DNA of 64,000 nucleotides, taken from NCBI RefSeq assembly GCF_023204835.1, contig NZ_CP096270.1, positions 1,488,001 to 1,552,000 of the forward strand. Direction: 5' to 3'. Positions 8,285 through 17,356 of the stretch are shown here, in pieces. The notes below the pieces were generated by a model. It saw nothing but the letters and a program-made list of their open reading frames with translations. It was not told the DNA's origin and did no database searches. Every line of letters begins with the position of its first letter. Within the stretch, counting starts at the first letter, position 1. The position numbers and the translations under genes are program-made. Origin of the DNA: Salinarchaeum laminariae (GTDB taxonomy: Archaea; Halobacteriota; Halobacteria; Halobacteriales; Salinarchaeaceae).

Positions 8285-9343
8285 ATGCTCGAAGACGGGT
8301 TCGGTCGCGAGGTCTCCGGCGTGCGCGTCTCCCTCACCGACCGGTGTAACTTCGACTGCGTCTACTGCCACAACGAGGGGCTCGGTGACGTCCGTGGTCC
8401 GATGGAGCCCACGGACGACGAGCTGACCGCCGACGAGGTCGTGCGCTTTCTGGAGGTCGCCTCGGAGTTCGACGTCGAGGCGGTGAAGTTTACCGGCGGC
8501 GAGCCGCTCCTCCGCGCGGATCTCGAGGAGATCGTCCGCCGGACGCCGGAGTCGATGGCGGTTTCGCTGACGACGAACGGGACGATGCTGCCCGATCGCG
8601 CCGCCGACCTCGCCGGCGCCGGCGTCGAGCGGGTCAACGTCTCTCAGGACGCGATCGATCCCGACGCGTTCGCCGAGGTCACGAACTCCGGCGCCTACGA
8701 CCGCGTGATCGATGGCGTCGAAGCGGCACTCGAGGCCGGTCTCGCCCCCGTCAAGCTCAACATGGTCGTCTTCGAGGCGACCGCGGGCTACGTCCCCGAG
8801 ATGGTCGAACACGTCGCCGCCAACGACGGCCTCCAGCTCCAGCTCATCGAGTACATGCCCGAGATCGCCGGCCACCCCGAGTGGGCGATCGACATCGAGC
8901 GCGTCCACGACTGGCTCGCCGAGACGGCCCACCGCATCGAACACCGCGAGATGCACGGCCGCCGGCGGTATTTCCTGCGAGAGGGTGCGACAGCAGACAA
9001 TGTGACGGCGGGCGCCGAGGCCGTCGCTGCCGACGGCGGCGGGGCGGCCGTCGCGGCCGGAGCCAGCGACGACGGTGCCGGTCTCGGCGAGGGAATGGTC
9101 GAGATCGTCGATCCAGTCGAAAACGAGGAGTTCTGTGCGAACTGCCACCGCGTCCGGCTCACCCACGACGGCAAGCTGAAAGGGTGTCTAAACCGCCACG
9201 ACGACCTCCGACCGATGGGCGATACGAAGGCGGAGATCCGGGCCACGTTTCGCGAGACCGTGGCGAACCGCGTTCCGTACTACGGCGAGTACATGGTTGA
9301 GGCGGACGACGGGTGGGTCGTCAACGACGCGTATCTGGACTGA
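8285..9343 (+). CDS. moaA: GTP 3',8-cyclase (molybdenum cofactor biosynthesis protein A)
   Basis: A radical-SAM enzyme that converts GTP to 3',8-cyclo-GTP, first step of molybdopterin synthesis. The N-terminal cluster ligands are Cys21, Cys25 and Cys28 (CNFDCVYC); the SAM-binding [10 protein letters not shown] follows. The C-terminal second cluster uses Cys284, Cys287 and Cys301 (FCANCHRVR then KGCL). An Ala/Gly/Asp-rich insertion sits at about residues 236-273, just before the second cluster. ATG 8285 ([10 protein letters not shown]) is preferred to TTG 8270; CTTAAC about 29-35 nt upstream would fit a TATA box. Confidence 0.93.
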   Translation: MLEDGFGREVSGVRVSLTDRCNFDCVYCHNEGLGDVRGPMEPTDDELTADEVVRFLEVASEFDVEAVKFTGGEPLLRADLEEIVRRTPESMAVSLTTNGTMLPDRAADLAGAGVERVNVSQDAIDPDAFAEVTNSGAYDRVIDGVEAALEAGLAPVKLNMVVFEATAGYVPEMVEHVAANDGLQLQLIEYMPEIAGHPEWAIDIERVHDWLAETAHRIEHREMHGRRRYFLREGATADNVTAGAEAVAADGGGAAVAAGASDDGAGLGEGMVEIVDPVENEEFCANCHRVRLTHDGKLKGCLNRHDDLRPMGDTKAEIRATFRETVANRVPYYGEYMVEADDGWVVNDAYLD

Positions 9344-9460
9344 TCGATTGGAGTGGACTGCTTGTGAGGGGGCGACGACACCGCGAACCGGAGACGGTCG
9401 AGGTCTAGCGGTTCTCAGCAGGAACCGATACAGCATTCCGCCGTAGTTAGCCCACGACGC

Positions 9461-9477
9461 TTCGGTGCGCTTAAGTA
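9461..9477 (+). promoter_or_regulatory. Putative promoter of the tRNA-Ser / ribosomal protein cluster
   Basis: TTCGGTGCGCTTAAGTA contains a TATA-like TTAAGTA preceded by a TTCG box, a layout like strong haloarchaeal stable-RNA promoters. It lies 85 nt before tRNA-Ser, so the transcript would have a leader removed during tRNA processing. Confidence 0.4.
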
Positions 9478-9561
9478 GCCCAGAATGAAACTTCCCACCG
9501 CGACACACCTGCAGGGGGACGAGCCCCCGAGTCCGCGAGGGCGCGAGTGATAGAGAGGCAG

Positions 9562-9645
9562 GTCGTGGTAGCCTAGCCTGGCCCAAGGCGCAGGGTTGCT
9601 AACTCTGTGGCGCAAGCCTCCGGGGTTCAAATCCCCGCCACGACG
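9562..9645 (+). tRNA. tRNA-Ser (anticodon GCU)
   Basis: The acceptor stem pairs GTCGTGG (9562-9568) with CCACGAC (9638-9644), with discriminator G. The anticodon stem CAGGG/CTCTG encloses loop TTGCTAA, so the anticodon is GCT, reading AGC/AGU. A long variable arm GGC-GCAA-GCC confirms a class II serine tRNA. The T arm is CGGGG-TTCAAAT-CCCCG. CCA is not encoded. Flanking ATAGAG (9550-9555) and CTCTAT (9646-9651) are complementary. Confidence 0.96.
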
Positions 9646-9802
9646 CTCTATACGACTCGCCGCCCGTACCCTCGGATCGGCCGAGCGCGGTCGGCAGGCC
9701 CCGCCGCGACGTGCGAGCGTCGTGGCAGCATGGCCACCACATGGACGGCCACCCAACACCGAAGCGGGACGCACTCGATGCGTCCGAGGCTTCACCCAAC
9801 AC

Positions 9803-10339
9803 ATGAGCGCAGAAGACACACCAGACGACGAAGACGAGGACCTTCGATACTTCGTCCGTATCGGGCAGACGGACCTCGATGGGACGAAGTCAGTCGAACG
9901 GTCACTCACGGAGATGAACGGCATCGGCCGTCGAACGGCCCGCATCATCGCCGAGGAGGCCGGCGTCGACCGCCGCGCCACCTTCGGCGCACTCGACGAC
10001 GACGTCATCGAAGGCGTCGTCGAGCTCGTCGAGTCCATCGAGGACGAGATTCCCGAGTGGATGGTCAACCGCCCCAGCGACTACTACACGGGCGAGGCCA
10101 CCCACGAGACCGGGAACGACCTCAGCATGTCTCGACAGCACGACATCAACCGCATGAAGAAGATTGACTCCTACAAGGGCGTCCGCCACCGCGGCGGCCA
10201 CAAGGTTCGGGGACAGCGCACCAAGTCCACCGGCCGTACCGAGGGGACGATCGGCGTCAACGTCGAGGAGATCAAGGAGGACATGGCAGCCGAGGCCGCC
10301 GAAGAGGCCGAGGAAGAAGACGACGAGGGGGGACTGTAG
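9803..10339 (+). CDS. rps13: 30S ribosomal protein uS13
   Basis: 178 residues, the head protein of the small subunit that contacts the P-site tRNA and the 50S bridge. Seen: YFVRIGQTDLDGTKSVERSL, the helix-hairpin-helix LTEMNGIGRRTARIIAEEAG, and the C-terminal RGGHKVRGQRTKSTGR that contacts rRNA. An acidic extension closes the protein, typical for haloarchaea. ATG 9803 was chosen (MSAEDTPDDEDED); the open frame upstream overlaps tRNA-Ser and cannot be coding. First gene of the rps13-rps4-rps11-rpoD block. Confidence 0.97.
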   Translation: MSAEDTPDDEDEDLRYFVRIGQTDLDGTKSVERSLTEMNGIGRRTARIIAEEAGVDRRATFGALDDDVIEGVVELVESIEDEIPEWMVNRPSDYYTGEATHETGNDLSMSRQHDINRMKKIDSYKGVRHRGGHKVRGQRTKSTGRTEGTIGVNVEEIKEDMAAEAAEEAEEEDDEGGL

Positions 10340-10864
10340 ATGCCCCTCGGAAGCTCCACCAAGCGATACGAGACGCCGAACCACCCATGGCAGGGCGAGC
10401 GCATCGCCGACGAACACAATCTCGTCGAGCGCTACGGACTCTCCAACAAGGAAGAGCTCTGGCGCGCTCAGTCCGAGCTGCGTGACTACCGCCGAGAGGC
10501 ACGGAAGCTGCTCGGTCGCGCCGGCGGCGACGCCGAGGCCGCGACCCAGGAGGGTCGAGAGTTCCTCGCCCGCCTCAAGCGCTACGGCGTCCTCGACGAG
10601 TCCGAGGCGCTGGACGACGTCCTGTCCCTGGAGATCACCGACGTGCTCGAGCGTCGTCTCCAGACGGTCGCCTACCGCAAGGGCATCGCGAACACGCCCC
10701 AGCAGGCCCGACAGTTCATCGTCCACGGACACGTGACGATCGACGGCCAGCGCGTCCAGCGACCGTCCTACAAGGTGGAGGTCGACGAGCAGGCAGACGT
10801 CGACTTCGACGAGTCGAGTCCGCTGTCGGACGAGCTCCACCCCGAACGAGCGGAGGATCAATAA
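10340..10864 (+). CDS. rps4: 30S ribosomal protein uS4
   Basis: 174 residues. Primary 16S rRNA-binding protein of the body of the small subunit. It carries the S4 RNA-binding domain (about 105-155: [20 protein letters not shown] then [17 protein letters not shown]) after an N-terminal region beginning [16 protein letters not shown]. Its ATG directly follows the rps13 stop codon and its TAA overlaps the rps11 ATG by one base, so translation is coupled. Confidence 0.97.
   Translation: MPLGSSTKRYETPNHPWQGERIADEHNLVERYGLSNKEELWRAQSELRDYRREARKLLGRAGGDAEAATQEGREFLARLKRYGVLDESEALDDVLSLEITDVLERRLQTVAYRKGIANTPQQARQFIVHGHVTIDGQRVQRPSYKVEVDEQADVDFDESSPLSDELHPERAEDQ
10852..10857 (+). promoter_or_regulatory. 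Shine-Dalgarno sequence of rps11
   Basis: GGAGGA ends 6 nt before the rps11 ATG and lies inside the end of rps4. It is one of the clear SD motifs in a window where first genes look leaderless. Confidence 0.6.
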
Positions 10865-11253
10865 TGGCAGACAACGACGACAAGTGGGGTATCGCCCACG
10901 TGCACGCATCGTTCAACAACACGATCCTGACGGTGACTGACCTCACCGGCGCCGAGACGATCGCGAAATCGTCCGGCGGCGCGGTCGTCAAGCAGAACCG
11001 CGACGAGGCGTCTCCTTACGCCGCGATGCAGATGGCAGAGGAGATCGGCGAGGAGGTCCAGGAGGCCGGCTTCGAGGGCGTCCACGTTCGCGTCCGCGGG
11101 CCCGGCGGAAACCTCCAGAAGAGCCCCGGTCCGGGCGCGCAGGCGACGATTCGCGCACTCGCTCGAGCCGGTCTCGAGATCGGCCGGATCGAGGACGTCA
11201 CCCCGATCCCCCACGACGGATCGCGACCCCCCAAGGGCAAGAGCGGCTTCTAA
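10864..11253 (+). CDS. rps11: 30S ribosomal protein uS11
   Basis: 129 residues. Platform protein of the small subunit that lines the mRNA exit. Seen: [20 protein letters not shown] at the N terminus, the [11 protein letters not shown] loop, [20 protein letters not shown], and the ending [18 protein letters not shown] typical of archaeal and eukaryotic uS11. It overlaps rps4 by one base (TAATG) and is followed 3 nt later by rpoD. Confidence 0.97.
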   Translation: MADNDDKWGIAHVHASFNNTILTVTDLTGAETIAKSSGGAVVKQNRDEASPYAAMQMAEEIGEEVQEAGFEGVHVRVRGPGGNLQKSPGPGAQATIRALARAGLEIGRIEDVTPIPHDGSRPPKGKSGF

Positions 11254-11256
11254 TCC

Positions 11257-12039
11257 ATGACACAGGACTACGAGGTCGAGTACATCGAACGCGAGGAACG
11301 CGCCGCGCGCGTCCTCGTCCGGGGCATCAGCCCTGCCTTCGCCAACGGAATCCGCCGGGCGATGGTCGCCGACGTGCCGACGATGGCCATCGAAACCGTG
11401 CGGATCGTCGAGAACGAGTCGGTCATGTTCGACGAGCAGATCGGTCACCGACTCGGGCTCGTGCCGCTGACGACGCCGGTCGACGACTTCGAGATCGGCG
11501 AGGGCGTCACGCTCTCCCTGGACGTCGAGGGGCCCGACACGGCCTACTCCGGCGACATCGTCTCCAGCGACGAGCTGGTCCAGCCCGCCGAGGACAACGT
11601 GCCCATCATCGACCTCAAGGAGGACCAGCGGATCGAACTCGAGGCCGACGCCGTCCTGAATCGCGGCAGCGAGCACGCGAAACATCAGGGTGGCGTCTCC
11701 GTCGGCTACCGACACCTCCAGTACGTCGAGGTCGTCGGCGACCGCGGCGAGTACGAGGACGACGAGCCACACGTCCTGCGCGGCGTCATCGAGGAGCGTG
11801 CGCCGGAGCACGCAGCCGACGATGGCGCGGCGGAGGGCGACCTCGTCGCAACCGGCGAGTTCGACAACGACCTCACCCAGCGCTACCCCGACAAGGAGCT
11901 CGAGGTGCACGACGTCCCCGAGGCGTTCGTGTTCCACGTCGAGACCGACGGGTCGCTGGACGTCGAAACGCTGGTCACGGAAGCCATCGACTCGCTCGGC
12001 GATCGTGCCGACGAGCTCGAGGAAGCCGTCCAGCTCTGA
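11257..12039 (+). CDS. rpoD: DNA-directed RNA polymerase subunit D (Rpb3 homologue)
   Basis: 260 residues. Forms the D-L platform on which archaeal RNA polymerase assembles. The split dimerisation domain has [20 protein letters not shown] and the C-terminal [18 protein letters not shown]; the insert domain lies between. No cysteine is present, so the ferredoxin-like 4Fe-4S cluster found in D of some archaea such as Sulfolobus cannot form here. Not a sigma factor despite the gene name. Confidence 0.96.
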   Translation: MTQDYEVEYIEREERAARVLVRGISPAFANGIRRAMVADVPTMAIETVRIVENESVMFDEQIGHRLGLVPLTTPVDDFEIGEGVTLSLDVEGPDTAYSGDIVSSDELVQPAEDNVPIIDLKEDQRIELEADAVLNRGSEHAKHQGGVSVGYRHLQYVEVVGDRGEYEDDEPHVLRGVIEERAPEHAADDGAAEGDLVATGEFDNDLTQRYPDKELEVHDVPEAFVFHVETDGSLDVETLVTEAIDSLGDRADELEEAVQL

Positions 12040-12187
12040 GGCCACCGCACGCAGACAACACACAGTACAGATGACCCTTCGAACCTCACGCACACGGCTC
12101 GCACGCGGCTCGCCTGAAGCCGCGGCGCTGCTCGGAGTTGTTCCGACAGATCGCCGCACCGAAAGGGGTTTGAAGGCCTGCGATCAA

Positions 12188-12293
12188 CGGACGGATGCGC
12201 GCAGGGATAGCCAAGTCAGGTCAACGGCGCAGCGTTCAGGGCGCTGTCCCGTAGGGGTTCGCAGGTTCAAATCCTGCTCCCTGCATCCGTCCG
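12188..12293 (+). other. Complementary flanks around tRNA-Leu
   Basis: CGGACGGAT (12188-12196) is the exact complement of ATCCGTCCG (12285-12293). In the precursor the two flanks could pair and extend the acceptor stem of tRNA-Leu, with the 3' strand starting at the discriminator base. Seen directly; a role in processing or in shielding the operon mRNA is inferred. Confidence 0.5.
12201..12285 (+). tRNA. tRNA-Leu (anticodon CAG)
   Basis: The acceptor stem pairs GCAGGGA (12201-12207) with TCCCTGC (12278-12284), discriminator A. The anticodon stem CAGCG/CGCTG encloses TTCAGGG, giving anticodon CAG for CUG codons. A class II variable arm (TCCCGTAGGGG) and T arm GCAGG-TTCAAAT-CCTGC complete it. 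No intron, CCA not encoded. It lies between rpoD and rpl18e, inside the ribosomal cluster. Confidence 0.96.
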
Positions 12294-12312
12294 CTTCTCA
12301 CCGAATTCATCC

Positions 12313-12663
12313 ATGAGCAAGACGAATCCACGTCTCACCAGTCTCGTCGCCGACCTCAAGTCGGCGGCTCGCGAGACCGACGCCGACGTGTGGAGCGACG
12401 TCGCCGACCGTCTCCAGAAGCCACGGCGTACGCACGCCGAGGTCAACCTCGGCCGCATCGAGCGGTACGCAACCGAGGAGGAGACAGTCGTCGTGCCGGG
12501 CAAGGTGCTCGGCAGCGGCTCGCTGCGCAAGGCGGTCACGGTCGCAGCGGTCGATTTCAGTTCGTCCGCTGAGACCAAGATCGAACAGGTCGGCGAGACC
12601 ACGACACTCGAACAGGCAATCCAGAACAACCCAGAGGGATCTAACGTGCGGGTGATCCGATGA
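12313..12663 (+). CDS. rpl18e: 50S ribosomal protein eL18
   Basis: 116 residues, archaeal/eukaryotic-type large subunit protein. Seen: [56 protein letters not shown], and the ending [12 protein letters not shown]. Opens the second block (rpl18e-rpl13-rps9-rpoN-rpoK-eno-rps2) directly after tRNA-Leu. Its stop overlaps rpl13 by 4 bp. Confidence 0.96.
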   Translation: MSKTNPRLTSLVADLKSAARETDADVWSDVADRLQKPRRTHAEVNLGRIERYATEEETVVVPGKVLGSGSLRKAVTVAAVDFSSSAETKIEQVGETTTLEQAIQNNPEGSNVRVIR

Positions 12664-13097
12664 GCGCCGCCGAGTTCGAGGCGGACCTCGTCGTCGACGC
12701 CCGCGACGCCATCCTCGGTCGCGTTGCCAGCCAGGTCGCCGAAGCTGCCCTGGACGGCCAGACGGTTGCGATCGTCAACGCCGAGGACGCCGTCATCACG
12801 GGCGACCGTGACGACATCCTCGCCAAGTACCGCAAGCGCCGCGAGATCGGCAGCGACCGTGGCCCGGCCTACCCGAAGCGGCCGGACACGATCTTCAAGC
12901 GCACCGTTCGCGGCATGCTTCCCCACAAGAAGCAGCGAGGTCGCGACGCGCTCTCCCGGGTCCGCGCCTACGTCGGCAACCCGAACGACCAGGAGGCCGA
13001 GCATCTCCCCGACACCTCGCTGGATCGACTCTCGAACATCCGCTTCGTCCACCTGGGCGAGGTTAGCGACGAACTCGGAGCCAACGTAACATGGTAA
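12660..13097 (+). CDS. rpl13: 50S ribosomal protein uL13
   Basis: 145 residues. An early-assembly protein binding 23S rRNA. Seen: [52 protein letters not shown] and the tail [17 protein letters not shown]. It overlaps rpl18e by 4 bp and rps9 by 7 bp. A GGTGATCC stretch complementary to the 16S 3' end lies just before its ATG. Confidence 0.96.
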   Translation: MSAAEFEADLVVDARDAILGRVASQVAEAALDGQTVAIVNAEDAVITGDRDDILAKYRKRREIGSDRGPAYPKRPDTIFKRTVRGMLPHKKQRGRDALSRVRAYVGNPNDQEAEHLPDTSLDRLSNIRFVHLGEVSDELGANVTW

Positions 13098-13486
13098 CGA
13101 ACACCAGTGGCAAGAAGAAGACCGCGATCGCTCGCGCGACCGTTCGCGAGGGCGAGGGTCGCGTTCGCATCAACTCGGAGCCCGTCGAGCTACTCGAGCC
13201 GGAGACGGCCCGACTCAAAGTTCTCGAGCCGTTCCGCGTCGTCGAGGACATCCGCGACGACGTCGACATCGAGGTCGACGTCGAGGGCGGTGGCGTGATC
13301 GGTCAGGCCGACGCGGCCCGCACCGCGATCGCACGAGGTATCGTCGAGCACAGCGGCGACGCCGAACTCCGCGACGCCTACATGGAGTTCGACCGGACAC
13401 TGCTCGTCAACGACGTCCGTCGCTCCGAGCCCAAGAAGTGGGGCGGCCCCGGTGCACGGGCCCGCTACCAGAAGTCCTACCGGTGA
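13091..13486 (+). CDS. rps9: 30S ribosomal protein uS9
   Basis: 131 residues. The C-terminal tail reaches the P-site tRNA; it ends [13 protein letters not shown] as expected for the archaeal form. Seen: [20 protein letters not shown], the [15 protein letters not shown] helix and [23 protein letters not shown] motif 11 nt before its ATG lies inside rpl13. Confidence 0.97.
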   Translation: MVTNTSGKKKTAIARATVREGEGRVRINSEPVELLEPETARLKVLEPFRVVEDIRDDVDIEVDVEGGGVIGQADAARTAIARGIVEHSGDAELRDAYMEFDRTLLVNDVRRSEPKKWGGPGARARYQKSYR

Positions 13487-13493
13487 TTCACCC

Positions 13494-13694
13494 ATGATGG
13501 TCCCAGTTCGCTGTTTCACGTGCGGTAACGTCGTCGGCGAGCACTGGGAGGAGTTCAAGGCTCGGACGCGCGAAGCCGACGATCCCGAGGACCCCGAGAA
13601 GGTCCTCGACGATCTCGGCGTCGATCGGCACTGCTGCCGACGGATGCTCGTCTCGCACAAGGACCTGGTGGACATCGTCGCTCCCTACCAATGA
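13494..13694 (+). CDS. rpoN: DNA-directed RNA polymerase subunit N (Rpb10 homologue)
   Basis: 66 residues with the Rpb10 zinc bundle: [15 protein letters not shown] supplies CxxC and [20 protein letters not shown] the paired cysteines. N binds the D-L-P platform. Two ATG codons in tandem (13494, 13497) could both start it; the first is given. Its TGA overlaps the rpoK ATG (ATGA). Not related to bacterial sigma-54. Confidence 0.96.
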   Translation: MMVPVRCFTCGNVVGEHWEEFKARTREADDPEDPEKVLDDLGVDRHCCRRMLVSHKDLVDIVAPYQ

Positions 13695-13870
13695 GCGGGC
13701 AACAGTTCACTCGCTACGAGCGAGCACGAGTGCTCGGGTCGCGTGCGCTGCAGGTGTCCTACGGCGCGCCGGTGCTGATCGACACCGACCAGACGGAGCC
13801 GATTCTCGTCGCTGCCCAGGAGTACGACGCTGGCGTCCTACCCTTTACCGTCGATCGAGGTGACGACTAG
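13691..13870 (+). CDS. rpoK: DNA-directed RNA polymerase subunit K (Rpb6 homologue)
   Basis: A very short gene (59 residues) starting [20 protein letters not shown] and ending [11 protein letters not shown]. The segment [20 protein letters not shown] is the hallmark of Rpb6/omega, which clamps the largest polymerase subunit during assembly. It overlaps rpoN by 4 bp, and the eno ATG follows its TAG with no gap. Short length is normal for archaeal K. Confidence 0.95.
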   Translation: MSGQQFTRYERARVLGSRALQVSYGAPVLIDTDQTEPILVAAQEYDAGVLPFTVDRGDD

Positions 13871-15073
13871 ATGGTGCTGATCACGGACGTCCGTCTGCGA
13901 CGAATCCTCGACTCCCGCGGCAACTCGACGGTCGAGGCAGACGTGCTCACCGAGACCGGCGGCTTCGGACGGGCGGCGGCGCCCTCCGGCGCTTCGACCG
14001 GCGAGTACGAGGCAATCGAGCTGCCGGCGGCGGAGGCGATCGCCGCCGCTCGCGAGCACGCGATTCCGCGTCTCGTGGGCGAGGTTCACGTCGGCGATCA
14101 GCGATCCGTCGACGGGACGCTGCGAGCCGCCGACGGCACCGACGACTTCTCCGAAATCGGCGCGAACTCCGCGGTCGCCATCTCGATGGCCGCCGCGAAG
14201 GCCGCCGCCGACACGCTCGGTGCGCCCCTCTACCAGCATCTCGGAGGGGCCTTCCGCGGCGACTCCTTCCCGACCCCGCTGGGCAACGTCGTGGGCGGTG
14301 GCGAGCACGCCGCCGACGCGACGCACATCCAGGAGTTCCTCTCCGCCCCCGTCGGTGCGCCGAACGTCCAGGAGGCAGTCTTCGCGAACGCGGCCGTACA
14401 CGCCCGCGTCGCGGAGCTGCTCCACGAGGACGGCATCGCCGCTGGCAAGGGCGACGAGGGTGCCTGGGCGCCGTCGATCGACGACGCCGAGGCGTTCGAC
14501 CTTGTCGAGCAGGCCGTCGACGACGTCGAAGACGAGGTCGGGTTCGAGATCCGCTTCGGCCTCGACGTCGCCGGCGCCGAGCTCTACGAGGACGGCGCCT
14601 ACCAGTACGGCGAGACGACCCGCTCCACCGAGGAGCAGATCGACTACATCGCCGACCTCGTCGACGAGTACGATCTCGTCTACGTCGAGGATCCCCTCGA
14701 CGAGGACGACTACGAGGGCTTCGCGGAGCTGACGGAGCGAGTCGACGGCGACCGGACGCTGATCTGTGGCGACGACCTCTTCGTGACGAACGTCGATCGC
14801 CTCCAGACCGGCATCGAGACCGGCGCCGCGAACTCGATCCTCATCAAGCCCAACCAGATCGGGACGCTGACCGACGCGGTCGACGCCATCGAACTCGCGG
14901 GCCGGAACGGCCTCGACTCGGTGGTCTCTCACCGCTCGGGCGAGACCGAGGACACGACGATCGCACACCTCGCGGTCGCCACCGACGTGCCGTTCATCAA
15001 GACCGGCGCCGTCGGCGGCGAGCGGACCGCGAAGCTCAACGAACTCATCCGCATCGAGGACGACGCAACATGA
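13871..15073 (+). CDS. eno: Enolase (phosphopyruvate hydratase)
   Basis: 400 residues. Interconverts 2-phosphoglycerate and phosphoenolpyruvate in glycolysis and gluconeogenesis. Seen: [28 protein letters not shown], acid/base Lys326 in LIKPNQIGT, and [18 protein letters not shown] with His354. Enolase inside this ribosomal/RNAP block is a conserved archaeal arrangement. It follows rpoK with no gap and overlaps rps2 by 4 bp. Confidence 0.97.
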   Translation: MVLITDVRLRRILDSRGNSTVEADVLTETGGFGRAAAPSGASTGEYEAIELPAAEAIAAAREHAIPRLVGEVHVGDQRSVDGTLRAADGTDDFSEIGANSAVAISMAAAKAAADTLGAPLYQHLGGAFRGDSFPTPLGNVVGGGEHAADATHIQEFLSAPVGAPNVQEAVFANAAVHARVAELLHEDGIAAGKGDEGAWAPSIDDAEAFDLVEQAVDDVEDEVGFEIRFGLDVAGAELYEDGAYQYGETTRSTEEQIDYIADLVDEYDLVYVEDPLDEDDYEGFAELTERVDGDRTLICGDDLFVTNVDRLQTGIETGAANSILIKPNQIGTLTDAVDAIELAGRNGLDSVVSHRSGETEDTTIAHLAVATDVPFIKTGAVGGERTAKLNELIRIEDDAT

Positions 15074-15837
15074 GTGACAACGACAACGAAATGGAGGGGC
15101 TCGACGCTGAGGAGGCCGACGCCGACGCGGCGGCCGACGAGACAGCCGACGAGCCCGCGGCAGAACCGGACGCGGAGGACGCCGAGGCCGTCTCCGAAGA
15201 GGCCGACGCGACCGACGACGAACCACAGCTCGACGACGACGTACTCGGCGACGAGGAGGCAGATCTGCTGATCCCCGTCGAGGAGTATCTGGGCGCCGGT
15301 GTCCACATCGGTACCCAGCAGAAGACCTCGGACATGGAGCGGTTCATCCACCGCGTCCGCACCGACGGTCTCTACGTCCTCGACGTCGCCCAGACCGACG
15401 GGCGCATTCGGACCGCCGCGGACTTCCTCTCGGGCTACGATCCCGAGCAGGTCCTCGTGGCGTCCTCCCGCCAGTACGGCCAGTTCCCCGCCGAGAAGTT
15501 CGCCGAAGCGATCGGCGCGCGGGCACGAACCGGCCGCTTCATCCCGGGCACGCTGACGAACCCGAAGTACGACGGCTACATCGAGCCGGACGTTGTCGTC
15601 GTCACTGACCCGATCGGTGACGCGCAGGCCGTCAAGGAGGCCATCACGGTCGGCATTCCCGTCATCGCGATGTGTGACTCCAACAACGCCACGAGCAACG
15701 TCGACCTCGTGATCCCCACGAACAACAAGGGTCGCAAGGCGCTGTCAGTGGTCTACTGGCTGCTCGCCAACGAGACGCTCGACCGCCGCGGCGCGGAGCC
15801 GACCTACGCCCTCGACGATTTCGAGGGCGGCATCTAG
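15070..15837 (+). CDS. rps2: 30S ribosomal protein uS2
   Basis: 255 residues. A haloarchaeal acidic N-terminal extension of about 65 residues (mostly Asp, Glu and Ala) precedes the uS2 core: [61 protein letters not shown] and [11 protein letters not shown]. It is the last gene of the block; the T-run at 15844-15848 after the stop may end transcription. The next gene is on the opposite strand. Confidence 0.96.
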   Translation: MSDNDNEMEGLDAEEADADAAADETADEPAAEPDAEDAEAVSEEADATDDEPQLDDDVLGDEEADLLIPVEEYLGAGVHIGTQQKTSDMERFIHRVRTDGLYVLDVAQTDGRIRTAADFLSGYDPEQVLVASSRQYGQFPAEKFAEAIGARARTGRFIPGTLTNPKYDGYIEPDVVVVTDPIGDAQAVKEAITVGIPVIAMCDSNNATSNVDLVIPTNNKGRKALSVVYWLLANETLDRRGAEPTYALDDFEGGI

Positions 15838-16030
15838 AGTCGCGTTTTTCCCAATTCGGTGCGGTACGCGATCGTTTTGGCGGATTCTTCGACGGTGTAA
15901 CTGACGACGAGCAGTGCGCACACCATTTGTGGTGGCACGACTCCCCATCGGCAGTTGGAGATCACTGTCTCTCCCCGATTACTCTCCCTCTCTCCATCTC
16001 AACACTCGCACCTCTCCCTCACCTATCCTT
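15838..16030. other. Convergent spacer after the ribosomal cluster
   Basis: 193 bp between the rps2 stop and the CPBP-protease stop. It holds a T5 run (15844-15848) right after rps2, suited to termination, and a pyrimidine-rich stretch of CTC/TCTC repeats at about 15966-16030. No gene, tRNA or promoter was recognised. Confidence 0.4.
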
Positions 16031-16729
16031 CTACAGCACGATCGGTAGCCACTCGAACCAGCCCGCCGCCGTCTCCGGATCGATGAGTGGATCGTGCAAG
16101 ACCAGCCAGTCGAGCAGGATCAGCCCCAGCCCGTGGGCGCAGATTGAGGGCAACAGCGAGTTCGCGTGGTAGTCCGAGAGCCCGAACAGGACGTCTGTCG
16201 GCCCGGAGAGCAGCAGTTCGATCGGCGGCTTGTTCGCATGTAACAGCGCGTATATCACGGGTGAGATGAAGGCCACCCAGGGCCCTTTCTCCCGGAGCCC
16301 GACGCAGAACAGTCCGCGAAAGAACGTCTCGCCGGCGACGACGAGCAGGAACTGCTTGATCGCGTGGGGGACGAACGCGGCGGGTGCGGCGCTCTCGAGC
16401 CCCCACATCGGGTAGAACTCGCGAACGCCGGGGAGCGTCGAGCCGACGACGTAGAACGGTGTGACAAAGGCCGAGAGGAGGAGTGCGTCCCTGACCGCAC
16501 GGCGATCGACCTGCCAGCCGAGAGTCCGATCGTGGGCGAGTGCGAACGCCATTGGGATGGCGAAAAAGAGGAGGCCGTCACGGAGCAGCCGCTGGTCGAG
16601 GCCATGCAAGGACAGATTCATCCAGACGATCGTCAACAGCCCGCCCAGCACCACGGACCGCTGAAACCAGCTCGTCGCGGCCAGCCGGCGCGAAAGGGTG
16701 GCGATCGCGTCGCCGGCTGCCGTGGACAC
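16031..16729 (-). CDS. CPBP family intramembrane metalloprotease
   Basis: 232 residues with about six membrane helices. The CPBP (CAAX-protease/bacteriocin-processing-like) motifs are visible: GETFFRGLF (motif 1 with Glu and Arg, first Glu of the usual pair replaced by Gly), PVIYALLHA (motif 2 histidine) and SICAHGLGLILLDW (motif 3). Function is unknown in haloarchaea. The start is GTG at 16729, three bases after the stop of the DUF5789 gene, so the two form an operon. Confidence 0.82.
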   Translation of the reverse strand: MSTAAGDAIATLSRRLAATSWFQRSVVLGGLLTIVWMNLSLHGLDQRLLRDGLLFFAIPMAFALAHDRTLGWQVDRRAVRDALLLSAFVTPFYVVGSTLPGVREFYPMWGLESAAPAAFVPHAIKQFLLVVAGETFFRGLFCVGLREKGPWVAFISPVIYALLHANKPPIELLLSGPTDVLFGLSDYHANSLLPSICAHGLGLILLDWLVLHDPLIDPETAAGWFEWLPIVL

Positions 16730-16732
16730 GGG

Positions 16733-17035
16733 CTACTCCGTGGAAATGGGTCCGGTACCGATCACGTCCTCGACGTCGCTCCGGAAGTCGTCGTCGGTCG
16801 CGAAGTAGGTCGTCTCGATGTCCGCGAGCACGTCGGTGATCGTCCGGGGTCCCGACGGCGTCCGGATCGTCGAGCCGCCCTCGCGTCGCTGGATCTCGCT
16901 CTTCTGGAGCGGGAAGTGGAGCCGGGCGGTGACGCGCGCGAGCGGTGCGCCCTCGACGGGCGTCCCCTCGCCGAGTTCGACGGCGGGCTCGGCCTCCGCT
17001 TCCTCGTCTCCGTTCTCGGCGTCGTCTTCGCTCAT
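16733..17035 (-). CDS. DUF5789 family protein
   Basis: 100 residues starting MSEDDAENGDEEAEAEPAVE. Seen: VELGEGTPVEGAPLARVTAR, LHFPLQKSEIQRREGGSTIR, TPSGPRTITDVLADIETTYF and the ending DVIGTGPISTE. This matches a small soluble haloarchaeal family of unknown role (from memory DUF5789). The frame is open far upstream, but ATG 17035 gives the family's normal acidic N terminus. It is transcribed with the CPBP protease. Confidence 0.8.
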   Translation of the reverse strand: MSEDDAENGDEEAEAEPAVELGEGTPVEGAPLARVTARLHFPLQKSEIQRREGGSTIRTPSGPRTITDVLADIETTYFATDDDFRSDVEDVIGTGPISTE

Positions 17036-17356
17036 GATCGGGACTTCCCCATGGCCGCAATTGTGCCTTTCGCTTCGGCGGGTCGGTTTCGGCGCCACTG
17101 TACCAGGAATCGGTCGGCTGCGATGAAAGCGGGCAGGCCCGCCGCGGTCGGAATACTGAAGCGACGCTGGGGTCCGACTGTCTACAGAGTCGATGACGAC
17201 GAGGGTGCGACGGAGTGACGGCGGGGCGCCGATTCGTGGTGCGGTGGCACGAGGAGCATCGGCGATCTCGATGGAAACGCGATCGTCGGCAACTCCCTCC
17301 CGGTCGCCAGCGTCGACACCCTTCGTGGTGCCAGCCTTTGCCCTCGGCGAGGTGGT
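17036..17356. other. Divergent spacer, no gene seen
   Basis: 321 bp between the DUF5789 gene and the MFS gene, which point apart. It should hold both promoters, but no convincing TATA element, palindrome or small gene was seen. Open frames crossing it are extensions of antisense frames and have non-haloarchaeal composition (Arg- and Ser-rich). Confidence 0.4.

Noticed and set aside
12201..12285. Intron or split tRNA at tRNA-Leu
   Set aside because: The gene folds as a complete class II tRNA with a normal 7-nt anticodon loop; no bulge-helix-bulge motif is needed.
13691..13870. rpoK as a truncated gene
   Set aside because: Archaeal subunit K is normally this short, and the Rpb6 signature and both overlaps with neighbours are intact.
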